This document shows, in pieces, positions 42,428 through 51,342 of a stretch of DNA of 64,000 nucleotides. The stretch is taken from the NCBI RefSeq assembly GCF_003443735.1, contig NZ_CP031969.1, forward strand, positions 6,882,001-6,946,000. The letters are read 5' to 3'. The stretch's first letter is position 1; the number at the start of each line of letters is the position of its first letter. The stretch is from Streptomyces sp. CC0208 (GTDB lineage: Bacteria; Actinomycetota; Actinomycetes; Streptomycetales; Streptomycetaceae). The translations under genes and the position numbers were made by a program. The notes beneath the pieces were generated by a model. That model had not been told where the DNA came from, searched no databases, and saw nothing but the letters and a program-made list of their open reading frames with translations.

Positions 42428-43417
42428 GTGCTCATCGACACCTATGGCCGGCAGGCCACCGACCTGAGAGTCTCGCTGACCGACCGCTGCAATCTGCGCT
42501 GCACGTACTGCATGCCGGAAGAGGGCCTGCAGTGGCTGGCCAAGCCCGACCTGCTCACCGACGACGAGATCGTCCGCCTGATCGACATCGCCGTCACCTC
42601 CCTGGGGATCGAGGAGGTCCGCTTCACCGGGGGTGAGCCCCTGCTGCGCCCCGGTCTGGTCGGCATCGTCGAGCGCGTCGCGGCCCTGGAGCCGCGCCCC
42701 CAGATGTCCCTCACCACCAACGGCATCGGCCTCAAGCGCACCGCGAAGGCCCTGAAGGCGGCGGGCCTGGACCGGGTCAACGTCTCGCTGGACACCCTGC
42801 GCCCGGACGTCTTCAAGACCCTCACCCGCCGGGACCGCCACCAGGACGTCCTGGAGGGCCTGGACGCCGCCCGCGAGGCGGGTCTGACGCCGGTCAAGGT
42901 GAACTCCGTCCTGATGCCGGGGCTCAACGACGACGAGGCCCCCGACCTCCTCGCCTGGGCGGTGGAGCACGACTACGAACTGCGCTTCATCGAGCAGATG
43001 CCCCTGGACGCCCAGCACGGCTGGAAGCGCGACGGCATGATCACCGCCGGGGACATCCTGACCTCCCTGCGCACCCGCTTCGACCTCACCGAGGAGGGTG
43101 CGGAGAAGCGCGGATCGGCCCCCGCGGAGCGCTGGATCGTCGACGGCGGCCCGCATGTGGTCGGCGTCATTGCCTCGGTCACCCGCCCGTTCTGCGCGGC
43201 CTGCGACCGCACCCGCCTCACCGCCGACGGCCAGATACGTACCTGCCTGTTCGCCCGCGAGGAGACGGATCTCCGAGCGGCCCTGCGCTCCGACGCCGGC
43301 GACGAGGAGATCGCCCGCATCTGGCGGGAGGCGATGTGGGGCAAGAAGGCCGGCGCGGGCCTGGACGACCCGACGTTCGTCCAGCCGGACCGGCCCATGT
43401 CCGCGATCGGAGGCTAG
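42428..43417 (+). CDS. moaA: GTP 3',8-cyclase, molybdopterin biosynthesis
   Basis: A radical-SAM enzyme that converts GTP to 3',8-cyclo-GTP, the first step to the molybdenum cofactor. The 329-residue protein has the first cluster motif in SLTDRCNLRCTYCMPEEG, the SAM-binding region FTGGEPLLRPGL, and the C-terminal second-cluster Cys residues in FCAACDRTRLTADGQIRTCLF. It ends near SAIGG, close to the usual GG tail. GTG at 42428, eight bases after AGGGAGG. GTGACGTCAC, a 10-bp palindrome, lies 66 bp upstream. It overlaps the convergent small gene by four bases. Confidence 0.95.
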   Translation: MLIDTYGRQATDLRVSLTDRCNLRCTYCMPEEGLQWLAKPDLLTDDEIVRLIDIAVTSLGIEEVRFTGGEPLLRPGLVGIVERVAALEPRPQMSLTTNGIGLKRTAKALKAAGLDRVNVSLDTLRPDVFKTLTRRDRHQDVLEGLDAAREAGLTPVKVNSVLMPGLNDDEAPDLLAWAVEHDYELRFIEQMPLDAQHGWKRDGMITAGDILTSLRTRFDLTEEGAEKRGSAPAERWIVDGGPHVVGVIASVTRPFCAACDRTRLTADGQIRTCLFAREETDLRAALRSDAGDEEIARIWREAMWGKKAGAGLDDPTFVQPDRPMSAIGG

Positions 43418-43632
43418 GCCTCTTCGGGAGCCTGCCAGTCCTCGAACTTCACGACGTCCTTGAGGAAGCCCCGCACGCCGAGGAACTGGGACAGATGCTC
43501 CCGGTGCTCCTCGCAGGCCAGCCAGGTCTTCCGCCGCTCCGGCGTGTGAATCTTCGGGTTGTTCCACGCGAGCACCCACACGGCGCCGACACGGCAGCCC
43601 TTCGCGGAGCAGATCGGGGTCTCGTCACTCAC
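43414..43632 (-). CDS. Small conserved cysteine-containing protein
   Basis: A 72-residue protein of unknown function. The start SDETPICSAKGCRVGAVWVLAWNNPKIHTPERRKTWLACEEH has two Cys five apart, then a third Cys with two His (CEEHREH), which would suit a zinc site. No membrane segment. Similar small proteins are, from memory, common in actinobacteria with no assigned role. It overlaps the moaA stop tail-to-tail by four bases. Confidence 0.75.
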   Translation of the reverse strand: MSDETPICSAKGCRVGAVWVLAWNNPKIHTPERRKTWLACEEHREHLSQFLGVRGFLKDVVKFEDWQAPEEA

Positions 43633-43662
43633 GGATTTCGTCTCACAAGCGGGGGGAAAAGG

Positions 43663-43700
43663 CGACGCCGAGCAGCCACGGGGGGAGCTGCCCGGCGTCG
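43663..43700 (-). terminator. Hairpin terminator after the DUF3099 gene
   Basis: CGACGCCGAGCAGC (43663-43676) pairs with GCTGCCCGGCGTCG (43687-43700) with one mismatch, around a G-rich loop. It lies about 120 bp past the DUF3099 stop on the minus strand. Confidence 0.65.
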
Positions 43701-43822
43701 GTCTGTCGCTCCGACGGGGGATGCGGAGCGCGTACGAAGTATGTCACGGGTAACCCTTGGCCCGGCACCGGAACAACATGATTGATCTGAGCTTTTCTTG
43801 AGCTTGGTGACTGGAAGACCTG

Positions 43823-44221
43823 TCACGTCCGCTCGCGAGGTTCGCCCCGGGTACCCGTCGCCGCGCCGCCCGCCCCGCCTTCCGGCACGGGCTCCGCGAA
43901 GTCGTCGTCGACCCGCGGCGGCATGATCATCGGCGGGGTAGGAGCCGTCACGAAGGTCGACGGCAGCGAAGGCGCGTTCTCCCGCCCCGCGTTGGCGATG
44001 ACGACGGCGATATAGGGCAGAACCGCACCCAGCACCAGCGCGACGATCGCCACGTGCCGTTCGACGTTCCAGAGCGTGGCCGCGAGCACCACGGAAATCG
44101 TACGGACCGTCATCGAGATGACGTACCGGCGCTGACGTCCGCGCACGTCCTCCTGAAGGCTCGTCCGGGCTCCGGTGATCCGGAACACCTGGGCGCTGCC
44201 GCCGCCATGTTGCTTCCGCAT
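43823..44221 (-). CDS. DUF3099 membrane protein
   Basis: A 132-residue protein with the actinobacterial DUF3099 core AQVFRITGARTSLQEDVRGRQRRYVISMTVRT and two membrane helices (TVRTISVVLAATLW and HVAIVALVLGAVLPYIAVVIANAG). The C-terminus is a Pro/Gly-rich cytoplasmic tail (PMIMPPRVDDDF). A GTG one codon upstream (44224) could also start it. Function is unknown; it stands alone between a hairpin and the divergent GlsB-type gene. Confidence 0.85.
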   Translation of the reverse strand: MRKQHGGGSAQVFRITGARTSLQEDVRGRQRRYVISMTVRTISVVLAATLWNVERHVAIVALVLGAVLPYIAVVIANAGRENAPSLPSTFVTAPTPPMIMPPRVDDDFAEPVPEGGAGGAATGTRGEPRERT

Positions 44222-44478
44222 CACATTCCACCATCCGCCCGCTTCGGACTGCTCCCGGCTCCGCGTCCGCTCCGTACCCGGTGGAGGTATCGGACCCGGA
44301 CAGCCTCCACGGTACGCCGTGCCTGCGTCGCCTACGAGACCGGGGCACTCCCGCCCGGACCAACCGGGTCGCCCACGGCACGTACGGCCCTACCCGGCAT
44401 GCGGCGTAGAGCGAGCGGACCGACACTGGCCGTAATGCTCACGTGGATCCGCACGTAGAGCCGTACGAGGAGGCAGCC

Positions 44479-44760
44479 ATGGGCTGGTTGTGGGCGATCA
44501 TCGTGGGATTCGTGCTGGGCCTGATCGCGAAGGCGATCATCCCCGGCAAGCAGCACAGTCCCCTCTGGCTGACCACCATCTTCGGCATGCTCGGCGCCAT
44601 CGCCGGCAACGCCATGGCGCGCGGGTTCGGCGTGGAGGAGACCCCTGGCATCGACTGGAGCCGCCACGCCTTCCAGCTCATCGCCGCGATCATCATCGTC
44701 GCCGTCGGCGACATGCTCTACATGGCGACGCTGGGCAAGAGGAAGCAGCGGCGGGTCTGA
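44479..44760 (+). CDS. GlsB/YeaQ/YmgE-family small membrane stress protein
   Basis: A 93-residue membrane protein with three helices. The start MGWLWAIIVGFVLGLIAKAIIPGKQ is characteristic of the transglycosylase-associated (GlsB/YeaQ) family, followed by a second helix LTTIFGMLGAIAGNAMARGFGV and a third IAAIIIVAVGDMLYMATLG. Members are linked to envelope stress and often accompany Asp23/Gls24 genes, which here lie 20 kb away. GAGGAGG lies seven bases before the ATG. Confidence 0.9.
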   Translation: MGWLWAIIVGFVLGLIAKAIIPGKQHSPLWLTTIFGMLGAIAGNAMARGFGVEETPGIDWSRHAFQLIAAIIIVAVGDMLYMATLGKRKQRRV

Positions 44761-44787
44761 GAGCCGTACGACGCCGTACGACGAAGA

Positions 44788-44814
44788 GGGCGCCCTCCGT
44801 CAGGAGGGGCGCCC
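44788..44814. terminator. Bidirectional terminator between glsB-type gene and tyrS
   Basis: GGGCGCCCTCC (44788-44798) pairs with GGAGGGGCGCCC (44803-44814) with one bulged base and a GTCA loop. It lies between two convergent genes, 28 bp after one stop and 20 bp from the other. Confidence 0.75.
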
Positions 44815-44833
44815 CCGTCTGCCGTACCAAGAC

Positions 44834-46102
44834 CTACGCGGACGTGACCTCGACCGCGGCCAGGTTCTTCTTGCCCCGGCGCAGCACCAGCCAGCGGCCG
44901 TGCAGCAGGTCCTCCTTGGCGGGAACGGCGTCCTCGGCCGCGACCTTGACGTTGTTCACGTAGGCTCCGCCCTCCTTCACCGTCCGCCGCGCGGCCGACT
45001 TGCTGGCCACGAGCCCGACCTCGGCGAACAGATCCACCACGGCACCGAGCTCGGCGACCTGGATGTGCGGCACCTCCGAGAGCGCCGCGGTCAGCGTCCG
45101 CTCGTCCAGCTCCGCCAGCTCACCCTGCCCGAAGAGCGCCCTCGAAGCGGCGATCACCGCGGCCGTCTGGTCCGCGCCGTGCACCAGCGTCGTCAGCTCC
45201 TCCGCCAGCGCCCGCTGTGCGGCCCGGGCCTGCGGCCGCTCCTCGGTCTGCTTCTCCAGTTCCTCCAGCTCCTCACGGGACCGGAAGGACAGGATGCGCA
45301 TGTACGTCGAGATGTCCCGGTCGTCCACGTTCAGCCAGAACTGGTAGAACGCGTACGGCGTCGTCATCTCCGGGTCGAGCCATACGGCGCCGCCCTCGGT
45401 CTTGCCGAACTTGGTGCCGTCCGCCTTGACCATCAGCGGCGTCGCCAGACAGTGCACCGAGGCGTCGGGCTCCAGCCGGTGGATCAGGTCGAGCCCCGCC
45501 GTGAGGTTGCCCCACTGGTCGCTGCCGCCCTGCTGGAGCGTGCAGCCGTACCGCCGGTACAGCTCCAGGAAGTCCATGCCCTGGAGCAGTTGGTAGCTGA
45601 ACTCCGTGTAACTGATGCCCTCCTGGGACTCCAGCCGGCGCGCGACCGAGTCCTTGGTGAGCATCTTGTTGACGCGGAAGTGCTTGCCGATGTCCCGCAG
45701 GAACTCGATGGCCGACATCCCGGCCGTCCAGTCCAGGTTGTTGACCATGACCGCGGCGTTCTCGCCCTCGAAGGACAGGAACGGCTCGATCTGCGCGCGC
45801 AGCCGGGTCACCCAGTTCGCGACCGTCTCCGGGTCGTTCAGCGTGCGCTCGGCCGTGGGGCGCGGGTCGCCGATCTGGCCGGTCGCCCCGCCCACCAGCG
45901 CCAGCGGGCGCAGGCCCGCCTGCTGGAGACGGCGCATGGTGAGGACCTGCACCAGGTGACCGACGTGCAGGCTGGCCGCGGTCGGATCGAAACCGCAATA
46001 GAACGTGACGGGACCGTCCGCGAGCGCCTTGCGCAAAGCGTCCTCGTCGGTGGACAGGGCCCACAGCCCCCGCCACTTCAGCTCGTCGACGATGTCCGTC
46101 AC
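44834..46102 (-). CDS. tyrS: Tyrosyl-tRNA synthetase
   Basis: A class I synthetase of 422 residues that charges tRNA-Tyr. The HIGH motif appears as LHVGHLVQ, the KMSKS loop as KFGKTEGG, and the tyrosine pocket includes FYCGFDPTAASLHVGH and QQGGSDQWGNLTAG. A C-terminal S4-type RNA-binding domain follows (AELGAVVDLFAEVGLVASKSAARRTVKEGGAYVNN). This is the TyrS (not TyrZ) type. ATG at 46102. No T-box leader is apparent in the 57 bases separating it from tldE upstream. Confidence 0.95.
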   Translation of the reverse strand: MTDIVDELKWRGLWALSTDEDALRKALADGPVTFYCGFDPTAASLHVGHLVQVLTMRRLQQAGLRPLALVGGATGQIGDPRPTAERTLNDPETVANWVTRLRAQIEPFLSFEGENAAVMVNNLDWTAGMSAIEFLRDIGKHFRVNKMLTKDSVARRLESQEGISYTEFSYQLLQGMDFLELYRRYGCTLQQGGSDQWGNLTAGLDLIHRLEPDASVHCLATPLMVKADGTKFGKTEGGAVWLDPEMTTPYAFYQFWLNVDDRDISTYMRILSFRSREELEELEKQTEERPQARAAQRALAEELTTLVHGADQTAAVIAASRALFGQGELAELDERTLTAALSEVPHIQVAELGAVVDLFAEVGLVASKSAARRTVKEGGAYVNNVKVAAEDAVPAKEDLLHGRWLVLRRGKKNLAAVEVTSA

Positions 46103-46159
46103 GGTTCTCGCGTCTCCTTGGAAAATCCTCGGGCAGCCGAACGGCTACCGGCTACGAGG

Positions 46160-47554
46160 TTATACGCCCTGACTGACAGAGCTCATATTGAAATCGGGCA
46201 CCCGCAGCGCAGGCATCGCGGCCCTGGTGAACCAGTCGCTCCACTCCCTCGGCAGCGTCTTCTCCGTCCGCCCCGCCTCCGTCGCCCGTCCCAGCAGGCC
46301 GACCGGCGACTCGTTGAACCGGAAGTTGTTGACCTCGCCGGTCACCTCGCCGTTCTCGACGAGATACACACCGTCCCGGGTCAGCCCGGTCAGCAGCAGC
46401 GTGGCCGGGTCCACCTCGCGGATGTACCAGAGGCAGGTCAGCAGCAGCCCGCGCGTGGTGTTCGCGACCATCTCCTCCAGGGAGAGGTCCTGGCCGCCGT
46501 CCAGGATCAGGTTGCCGATCGCCGGGGCCACGGCGAGCCCGGTCAGGGCCGCGCTGTGCCGGGTGGTGGTCAGATGCGCCAGCGTGCCCTGCCGTACCCA
46601 CTCGGTCGCCCCGACCGGAAGGCCGTTGTCGAACACCGACTGGTCGCCCCCGGAGGAGTGCGCGACCACGAACGGCGCGGTCTCCAGGCCCGGCTCGTTC
46701 GGGTCACTGCGCAGGGTCAGCGGCAGACCGGTGAGCGCCTCGCCGACCCGGGTACCGCCTCCGGGCTTGGAGAACACCGTCCGCCCCTCGACCGCGTCCC
46801 GGCCCGACGCCGACCACAGCTGGTAGATCAGCAGGTCCGCGACCGCGGTCGGCGGCAGCAGCGTCTCGTACCGCCCCGCGGGCAGTGGGACGCGCCGCTC
46901 GGCCCACCCCAGGCGTACGGCGAGCTCGGCGTCCAGCGCCGCCGGGTCGACGTCCTTGAAGTCCCGCGTGGAGCGACCGGCCCAGGCCGAGCGGGTCCGG
47001 TCCGGCGACTTGGCGTTGAGCTCCAGCGTGCCGTTGGGCTGGTCGTGACGCAGCCGCAGCCCCGTGGACGTGCCCAGGTACGTGGACACGAGCTCGTGGT
47101 TGGCGAAGCCGTACAGCTCGCGGCCGCCCGCACGCGCGCGTGCGAAGGACTCGCCGAGTGCCGGCGCGAAGTCGGCGAAGACCGCCGAGGAGGTCTCGAC
47201 GGGCGCGTCCGTGAAGTCAGGGGACTCCGGTACGCCGGTGACCAGCGGCTGGGCGTCCTCGGCGGGCCCGGCTCCGCGGGCGGCGGCCTCGGCGGCCCGC
47301 ACCAGCGGCTCCAGTTCGTCCGCGGTCACCGCGGACCGGGAGACCACTCCGGAGGCCGTGCCCTCCTTGCCGTCGACGGTCGCGATGACGGTGAGCGTGC
47401 GCCCGCGCGTGACACCGTTCGTGGTGAGCGCGTTGCCCGCCCAGCGCAGGTTGGCGGTCGACTGCTCGTCGGCGATCACGACACAGCCGTCCGCCCGCGA
47501 CAGCGCGAGGGCCCGCTCGACGATCTCGTGCGGCTTGTTGGTGCGGGCGCTCAT
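46160..47554 (-). CDS. tldE: TldE/PmbA-family metalloprotease subunit
   Basis: The partner subunit of the TldD-TldE zinc protease, which in E. coli trims microcin B17 and degrades the CcdA antitoxin. The 464-residue protein begins PHEIVERALALSRADGCVVIADEQSTANLRWAGN and has late family phrases VAHSSGGDQSVFDNG and VENGEVTGEVNNFRFNESP. As expected for TldE, the HExxxH motif is absent. The ATG overlaps the tldD stop by four bases. Natural substrate in Streptomyces is unknown; peptide maturation is possible but no precursor gene is evident here. Confidence 0.9.
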   Translation of the reverse strand: MSARTNKPHEIVERALALSRADGCVVIADEQSTANLRWAGNALTTNGVTRGRTLTVIATVDGKEGTASGVVSRSAVTADELEPLVRAAEAAARGAGPAEDAQPLVTGVPESPDFTDAPVETSSAVFADFAPALGESFARARAGGRELYGFANHELVSTYLGTSTGLRLRHDQPNGTLELNAKSPDRTRSAWAGRSTRDFKDVDPAALDAELAVRLGWAERRVPLPAGRYETLLPPTAVADLLIYQLWSASGRDAVEGRTVFSKPGGGTRVGEALTGLPLTLRSDPNEPGLETAPFVVAHSSGGDQSVFDNGLPVGATEWVRQGTLAHLTTTRHSAALTGLAVAPAIGNLILDGGQDLSLEEMVANTTRGLLLTCLWYIREVDPATLLLTGLTRDGVYLVENGEVTGEVNNFRFNESPVGLLGRATEAGRTEKTLPREWSDWFTRAAMPALRVPDFNMSSVSQGV

Positions 47555-49074
47555 CGACCGGCCTCCTGCGTGGTGTTGAGGATGTTGACGCCCTTGAAGA
47601 GGGCCGAGGGGCAGCCGTGCGACACGGCCGCGACCTGGCCCGGCTGGGCCTTGCCGCAGTTGAAGGCGCCGCCGAGGACATAGGTCTGCGGGCCGCCCAC
47701 CGCCGCCATCGAGCCCCAGAAGTCGGTGGTGGTCGCCTGGTAGGCGACGTCCCGCAGCTGCCCGGTGATCCGCCCGTTCTCGATCCTGAAGAACCGCTGG
47801 CCGGTGAACTGGAAGTTATAGCGCTGCATGTCGATCGACCACGACCGGTCCCCGACGACGTAGATCCCGCGGTCCACGCTGCCGATGAGATCCTCCGTCG
47901 ACAGGCCCGCCGGGTCCGGCTGGAGCGACACGTTGGCCATGCGCTGCACCGGGACGTGCCCGGGGGAGTCGGCGTAGGCGCAGCCGTTGGACCGCTCGAA
48001 CCCGGTCAGCTTCGCGATCCGCCGGTCCAGCTGGTAGCCGACAAGGGTGCCGTCCTTCACCAGGTCCCAGGACTGGCCCGCGACGCCCTCGTCGTCGTAG
48101 CCGATGGTCGCGAGGCCGTGCTCGGCGGTGCGGTCGCCGGTGACGTTCATCAACTCGGAGCCGTAGCGCAGTTTGCCGAGCTGGTCGAAGGTGGCGAAGG
48201 AGGTACCGGCGTAGGCGGCCTCGTAGCCGAGCGCGCGGTCCAGCTCGGTGGCGTGGCCGATGGACTCGTGGATGGTCAGCCAGAGGTTGGACGGGTCGAC
48301 GACGAGGTCGTACAGGCCCGCCTCGACACTGGGCGCCCGCATCTTCTCGGCGAGCAGCTCCGGGATCTGCTCCAGCTCGCTCTCCCAGTCCCAGCCGGTG
48401 CCCGTGAGGTACTCCCAGCCGCGTCCGACCGGTGGCGCGATGGTCCGCATGGAGTCGAACTCGCCGCTGGACTCGTCGACCGACACCGCCGTCAGCTGCG
48501 GGTGCAGCCGGACCCGTTGCTGTGTGGTCACCGTGCCCGCGGTGTCGGCGTAGAACTTGTTCTCGTGCACGGTGAGCAGCGAGGCGTCGACGTGGTTGAC
48601 CCCGTTCGCCGCCAGCAGCCGCGCGCTCCAGTCCGCGAGCAGCGCCGCCTTCTCCTCGTCGGGCACGGTGAACGGATCGATCTCGTACGACGAGATCCAC
48701 GTCCTGTCGGCGTGCACGGGCTCGTCGGCGAGCTCCACCCGCTCGTCGGACCCGGCCGCGCGGATCACCTGCGCGGACAGCTTCGCCATGGCCACGGCCT
48801 GCGAGGCTACCTTGGCGGCGGCGTCCATCGTCAGATCCACACCCGACGCGAAGCCCCAGGTCCCGCCGTGCACGACCCGCACCGCGTACCCGAGGTCGGT
48901 GGTGTCCGAGGACCCGGACGGCTTGGCGTCCCGGACCCGCCAGTCCGCGCTGCGCACCCGCTCGAACCGGAAGTCCGCATGGTCGGCGCCGAGCGCACGC
49001 GCGCGTGCCAGCGCGGCGTCGGCGAGGGCACGTAGGGGAAGCGCTGTGAAGGCTTCGTCGATGGTATGAGGCAC
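47551..49074 (-). CDS. tldD: TldD-family zinc metalloprotease subunit
   Basis: The catalytic subunit of the TldD-TldE protease. The 507-residue protein carries the HExxxH zinc motif in WLTIHESIGHATELDRALG, with the downstream Cys and His region GAFNCGKAQPGQVAAVSHGCPSALF near the C-terminus, as in E. coli TldD. GTG at 49074 is chosen because AGGAAGAG lies seven bases upstream and the sequence VPHTIDEAFTALPLRALADAAL starts the domain; an ATG 13 codons earlier is possible. It forms an operon with tldE and is divergent from fabG. Confidence 0.9.
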   Translation of the reverse strand: MPHTIDEAFTALPLRALADAALARARALGADHADFRFERVRSADWRVRDAKPSGSSDTTDLGYAVRVVHGGTWGFASGVDLTMDAAAKVASQAVAMAKLSAQVIRAAGSDERVELADEPVHADRTWISSYEIDPFTVPDEEKAALLADWSARLLAANGVNHVDASLLTVHENKFYADTAGTVTTQQRVRLHPQLTAVSVDESSGEFDSMRTIAPPVGRGWEYLTGTGWDWESELEQIPELLAEKMRAPSVEAGLYDLVVDPSNLWLTIHESIGHATELDRALGYEAAYAGTSFATFDQLGKLRYGSELMNVTGDRTAEHGLATIGYDDEGVAGQSWDLVKDGTLVGYQLDRRIAKLTGFERSNGCAYADSPGHVPVQRMANVSLQPDPAGLSTEDLIGSVDRGIYVVGDRSWSIDMQRYNFQFTGQRFFRIENGRITGQLRDVAYQATTTDFWGSMAAVGGPQTYVLGGAFNCGKAQPGQVAAVSHGCPSALFKGVNILNTTQEAGR

Positions 49075-49342
49075 CTGGGTCTCTTCCTGTCCTGTGGTGT
49101 GAGCGTCCGGCACGAGGGCGGGCGACGGCTGCTCCGATCATGTCGCGGCGACCGGTGCGCGGACCACACGTTTGTGACCGCTGCCGACACTTTTCTGTAG
49201 GGACCCGACAGCGAGTCCCGTAAGCCACTGTCGGTGCCCGAATGTCCTCCGGCGGGAGCGGCCCGATAGGTTTTCGGTGAAGCCGCCTGCCATCCAGGGT
49301 GTTCGGGCGGGTGTGTCAGACCCCTATGGAAAGGGTGATCCG

Positions 49343-50062
49343 TTGAGCCGCTCGGTTCTCGTCACCGGAGGCAACCGGGGCATCGGCCTCGCCATCGCCC
49401 GCGCATTCGCCGAGGCCGGCGACAAGGTCGCCATCACATACCGCTCGGGGGAGCCGCCGGCCGCCCTGACCGAATTGGGCTGCCTGGCCGTCAAGTGCGA
49501 CATCACCGACACCGAGCAGGTGGAGCAGGCCTACAAGGAGATCGAGGCCGAGCACGGCCCGGTCGAGGTGCTGATCGCCAACGCCGGCATCACCAAGGAC
49601 CAGCTCCTGATGCGGATGTCCGAGGAGGACTTCACCTCGGTCGTCGACACCAACCTCACCGGCACCTTCCGCGTGGTCAAGCGCGCCAACCGCGGCATGC
49701 TGCGCGCCAAGAAGGGCCGGGTCGTCCTGATCTCCTCGGTCGTCGGCCTCTACGGCGGCCCCGGCCAGGCCAACTACGCCGCCTCCAAGGCCGCCCTGGT
49801 CGGCTTCGCCCGCTCGCTCGCCCGTGAGCTGGGCTCGCGCAGCATCACCTTCAACGTCGTCGCGCCCGGCTTCGTCGACACCGACATGACCAAGGCGCTC
49901 ACCGACGAGCAGCGTGAGGGCATCGTGAAGCAGGTGCCGCTCGGTCGTTACGCGCAGCCCGAGGAGGTCGCCGCGACGGTGCGGTTCCTCGCCTCGGACG
50001 ACGCCTCGTACATCACTGGAGCCGTCATTCCCGTTGACGGCGGACTGGGAATGGGTCACTGA
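49343..50062 (+). CDS. fabG: 3-oxoacyl-ACP reductase
   Basis: NADPH-dependent reduction of beta-ketoacyl-ACP in type II fatty acid synthesis. The 239-residue SDR is complete: cofactor loop VLVTGGNRGIG, catalytic Ser in VLISSVVG, YAASK and the C-terminal GAVIPVDGGLGMGH. TTG at 49343 is chosen because GGAAAGGGTG lies just upstream and SRSVLVTGG is the expected N-terminus; the upstream frame is not conserved in style. fabI starts five bases after its stop, so the two form an operon. It is like mycobacterial MabA-InhA pairing. Confidence 0.93.
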   Translation: MSRSVLVTGGNRGIGLAIARAFAEAGDKVAITYRSGEPPAALTELGCLAVKCDITDTEQVEQAYKEIEAEHGPVEVLIANAGITKDQLLMRMSEEDFTSVVDTNLTGTFRVVKRANRGMLRAKKGRVVLISSVVGLYGGPGQANYAASKAALVGFARSLARELGSRSITFNVVAPGFVDTDMTKALTDEQREGIVKQVPLGRYAQPEEVAATVRFLASDDASYITGAVIPVDGGLGMGH

Positions 50063-50067
50063 ACACC

Positions 50068-50835
50068 ATGAGCGGAATTCTCGAGGGAAAGCGCGTCCTG
50101 ATCACCGGTGTGCTGATGGAGTCCTCCATCGCGTTCCACGCCGCGAAGCTGGCCCAGGAGCAGGGCGCGGAGATCATCCTGACCGCGTTCCCGCGGCCCA
50201 CGCTGACCGAGCGCATCGCCAAGAAGCTCCCCAAGCCCACCAAGGTCATCGAGCTCGACGTGACCAACGACGAGCACCTCGGCCGGCTGGCCGACCTCGT
50301 CGGCGAGGAGCTCGGCGGCCTCGACGGCGTCGTGCACTCCATCGGCTTCGCGCCGCAGGACGCGCTCGGCGGCAACTTCCTGAACACGCCGTTCGAGTCC
50401 GTGGCCACGGCCATGCACGTCTCGGCGTACTCCCTGAAGTCGCTCACCATGGCGTGCCTGCCGCTGATGCAGAACGGCGGCTCGGTCGTCGGCCTCACCT
50501 TCGACGCGCAGTACGCCTGGCCGCAGTACGACTGGATGGGCCCCGCCAAGGCCGCCCTGGAGGCCACCAGCCGCTACGTCGCCCGTGACCTGGGCAAGCA
50601 GAACATCCGCTGCAACCTCATCTCCGCGGGCCCGCTCGCCTCCATGGCCGCCAAGTCCATCCCGGGCTTCAGCGACCTGGCCGCCGTGTGGGACAACCGC
50701 TCGCCGCTGGAGTGGGACCTCAAGGACCCGGAGCCGGCTGGCAAGGGCATCGTCGCCCTGCTGAGCGACTGGTTCCCGAAGACCACGGGCGAGATCATCC
50801 ACGTGGACGGCGGGCTGCACGCCATCGGAGCCTGA
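50068..50835 (+). CDS. fabI: Enoyl-ACP reductase (NADH), InhA/FabI type
   Basis: Reduces trans-2-enoyl-ACP at the last step of each fatty acid elongation cycle. The 255-residue protein has the FabI-type cofactor segment KRVLITGVLMESSIAFHAAKLAQEQGAE and HSIGFAPQDALGG. The active site YDWMGPAK matches the Y-x6-K spacing of InhA (YNWMTVAK). The substrate-loop region RCNLISAGPLASMAAKSIPGF is present. It is closer to mycobacterial InhA than to E. coli FabI by these motifs. It follows fabG by five bases. Confidence 0.94.
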   Translation: MSGILEGKRVLITGVLMESSIAFHAAKLAQEQGAEIILTAFPRPTLTERIAKKLPKPTKVIELDVTNDEHLGRLADLVGEELGGLDGVVHSIGFAPQDALGGNFLNTPFESVATAMHVSAYSLKSLTMACLPLMQNGGSVVGLTFDAQYAWPQYDWMGPAKAALEATSRYVARDLGKQNIRCNLISAGPLASMAAKSIPGFSDLAAVWDNRSPLEWDLKDPEPAGKGIVALLSDWFPKTTGEIIHVDGGLHAIGA

Positions 50836-50988
50836 GCTCCCCCACCTCGTCGACGCCCCGTTCCCCCAGGGAGCGGGGCGTCCCCCGTTCGGCCTACCAG
50901 GCCGGGCGCGCACGGCCGGCAACTGGGCACCCTGGATTACGCGTTCACCTTGCGATTCCCTCCCCAGCACGGCCGAGGAGGTCCCCTT

Positions 50989-51342
50989 GTGCGCCTGTCC
51001 CGCAGTCTGGCCTCAGTGACCGCAGCCGTCTGTCTCGTGGGGTCCCTGTCGTACGAAGCGATGTCGCAGACCCGCGTGCAGGAGCCCGCAGCCACCGCTT
51101 CGGAGCTGTTCGGTGCCTCCTGCCGCAGCAAGGTCACCGGCTCCCGTGTGACCACCTACTGCCACAACCCCTATCCCCGCACCGACGGCGTGCGCCTGCA
51201 CATCGAGTGCGACCGCTGGTGGGACCTCGACACCGACGGCGCCGAGGTCGAGGCCGGACCCGCGCAGACCGTGCGGCTGACGGGCCGGTGCTGGAAAGAG
51301 GTCCGCTCGGTGTGGGTCAGCCACCGGAAGCTGGCGCGCTGA
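50989..51342 (+). CDS. Small secreted hypothetical protein with paired cysteines
   Basis: A 117-residue protein of unknown function. The first 30 residues are a signal peptide (RLSRSLASVTAAVCLVGSLSYEAMS). The mature part has four Cys (FGASCRSK, TTYCHN, HIECDRW, TGRCWKE) that could form two disulphides in a small beta-rich domain. GTG at 50989 with GAGGAGG upstream is chosen. Its stop region overlaps the convergent GntR gene by 26 bases. No homologous characterised protein comes to mind. Confidence 0.75.
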   Translation: MRLSRSLASVTAAVCLVGSLSYEAMSQTRVQEPAATASELFGASCRSKVTGSRVTTYCHNPYPRTDGVRLHIECDRWWDLDTDGAEVEAGPAQTVRLTGRCWKEVRSVWVSHRKLAR

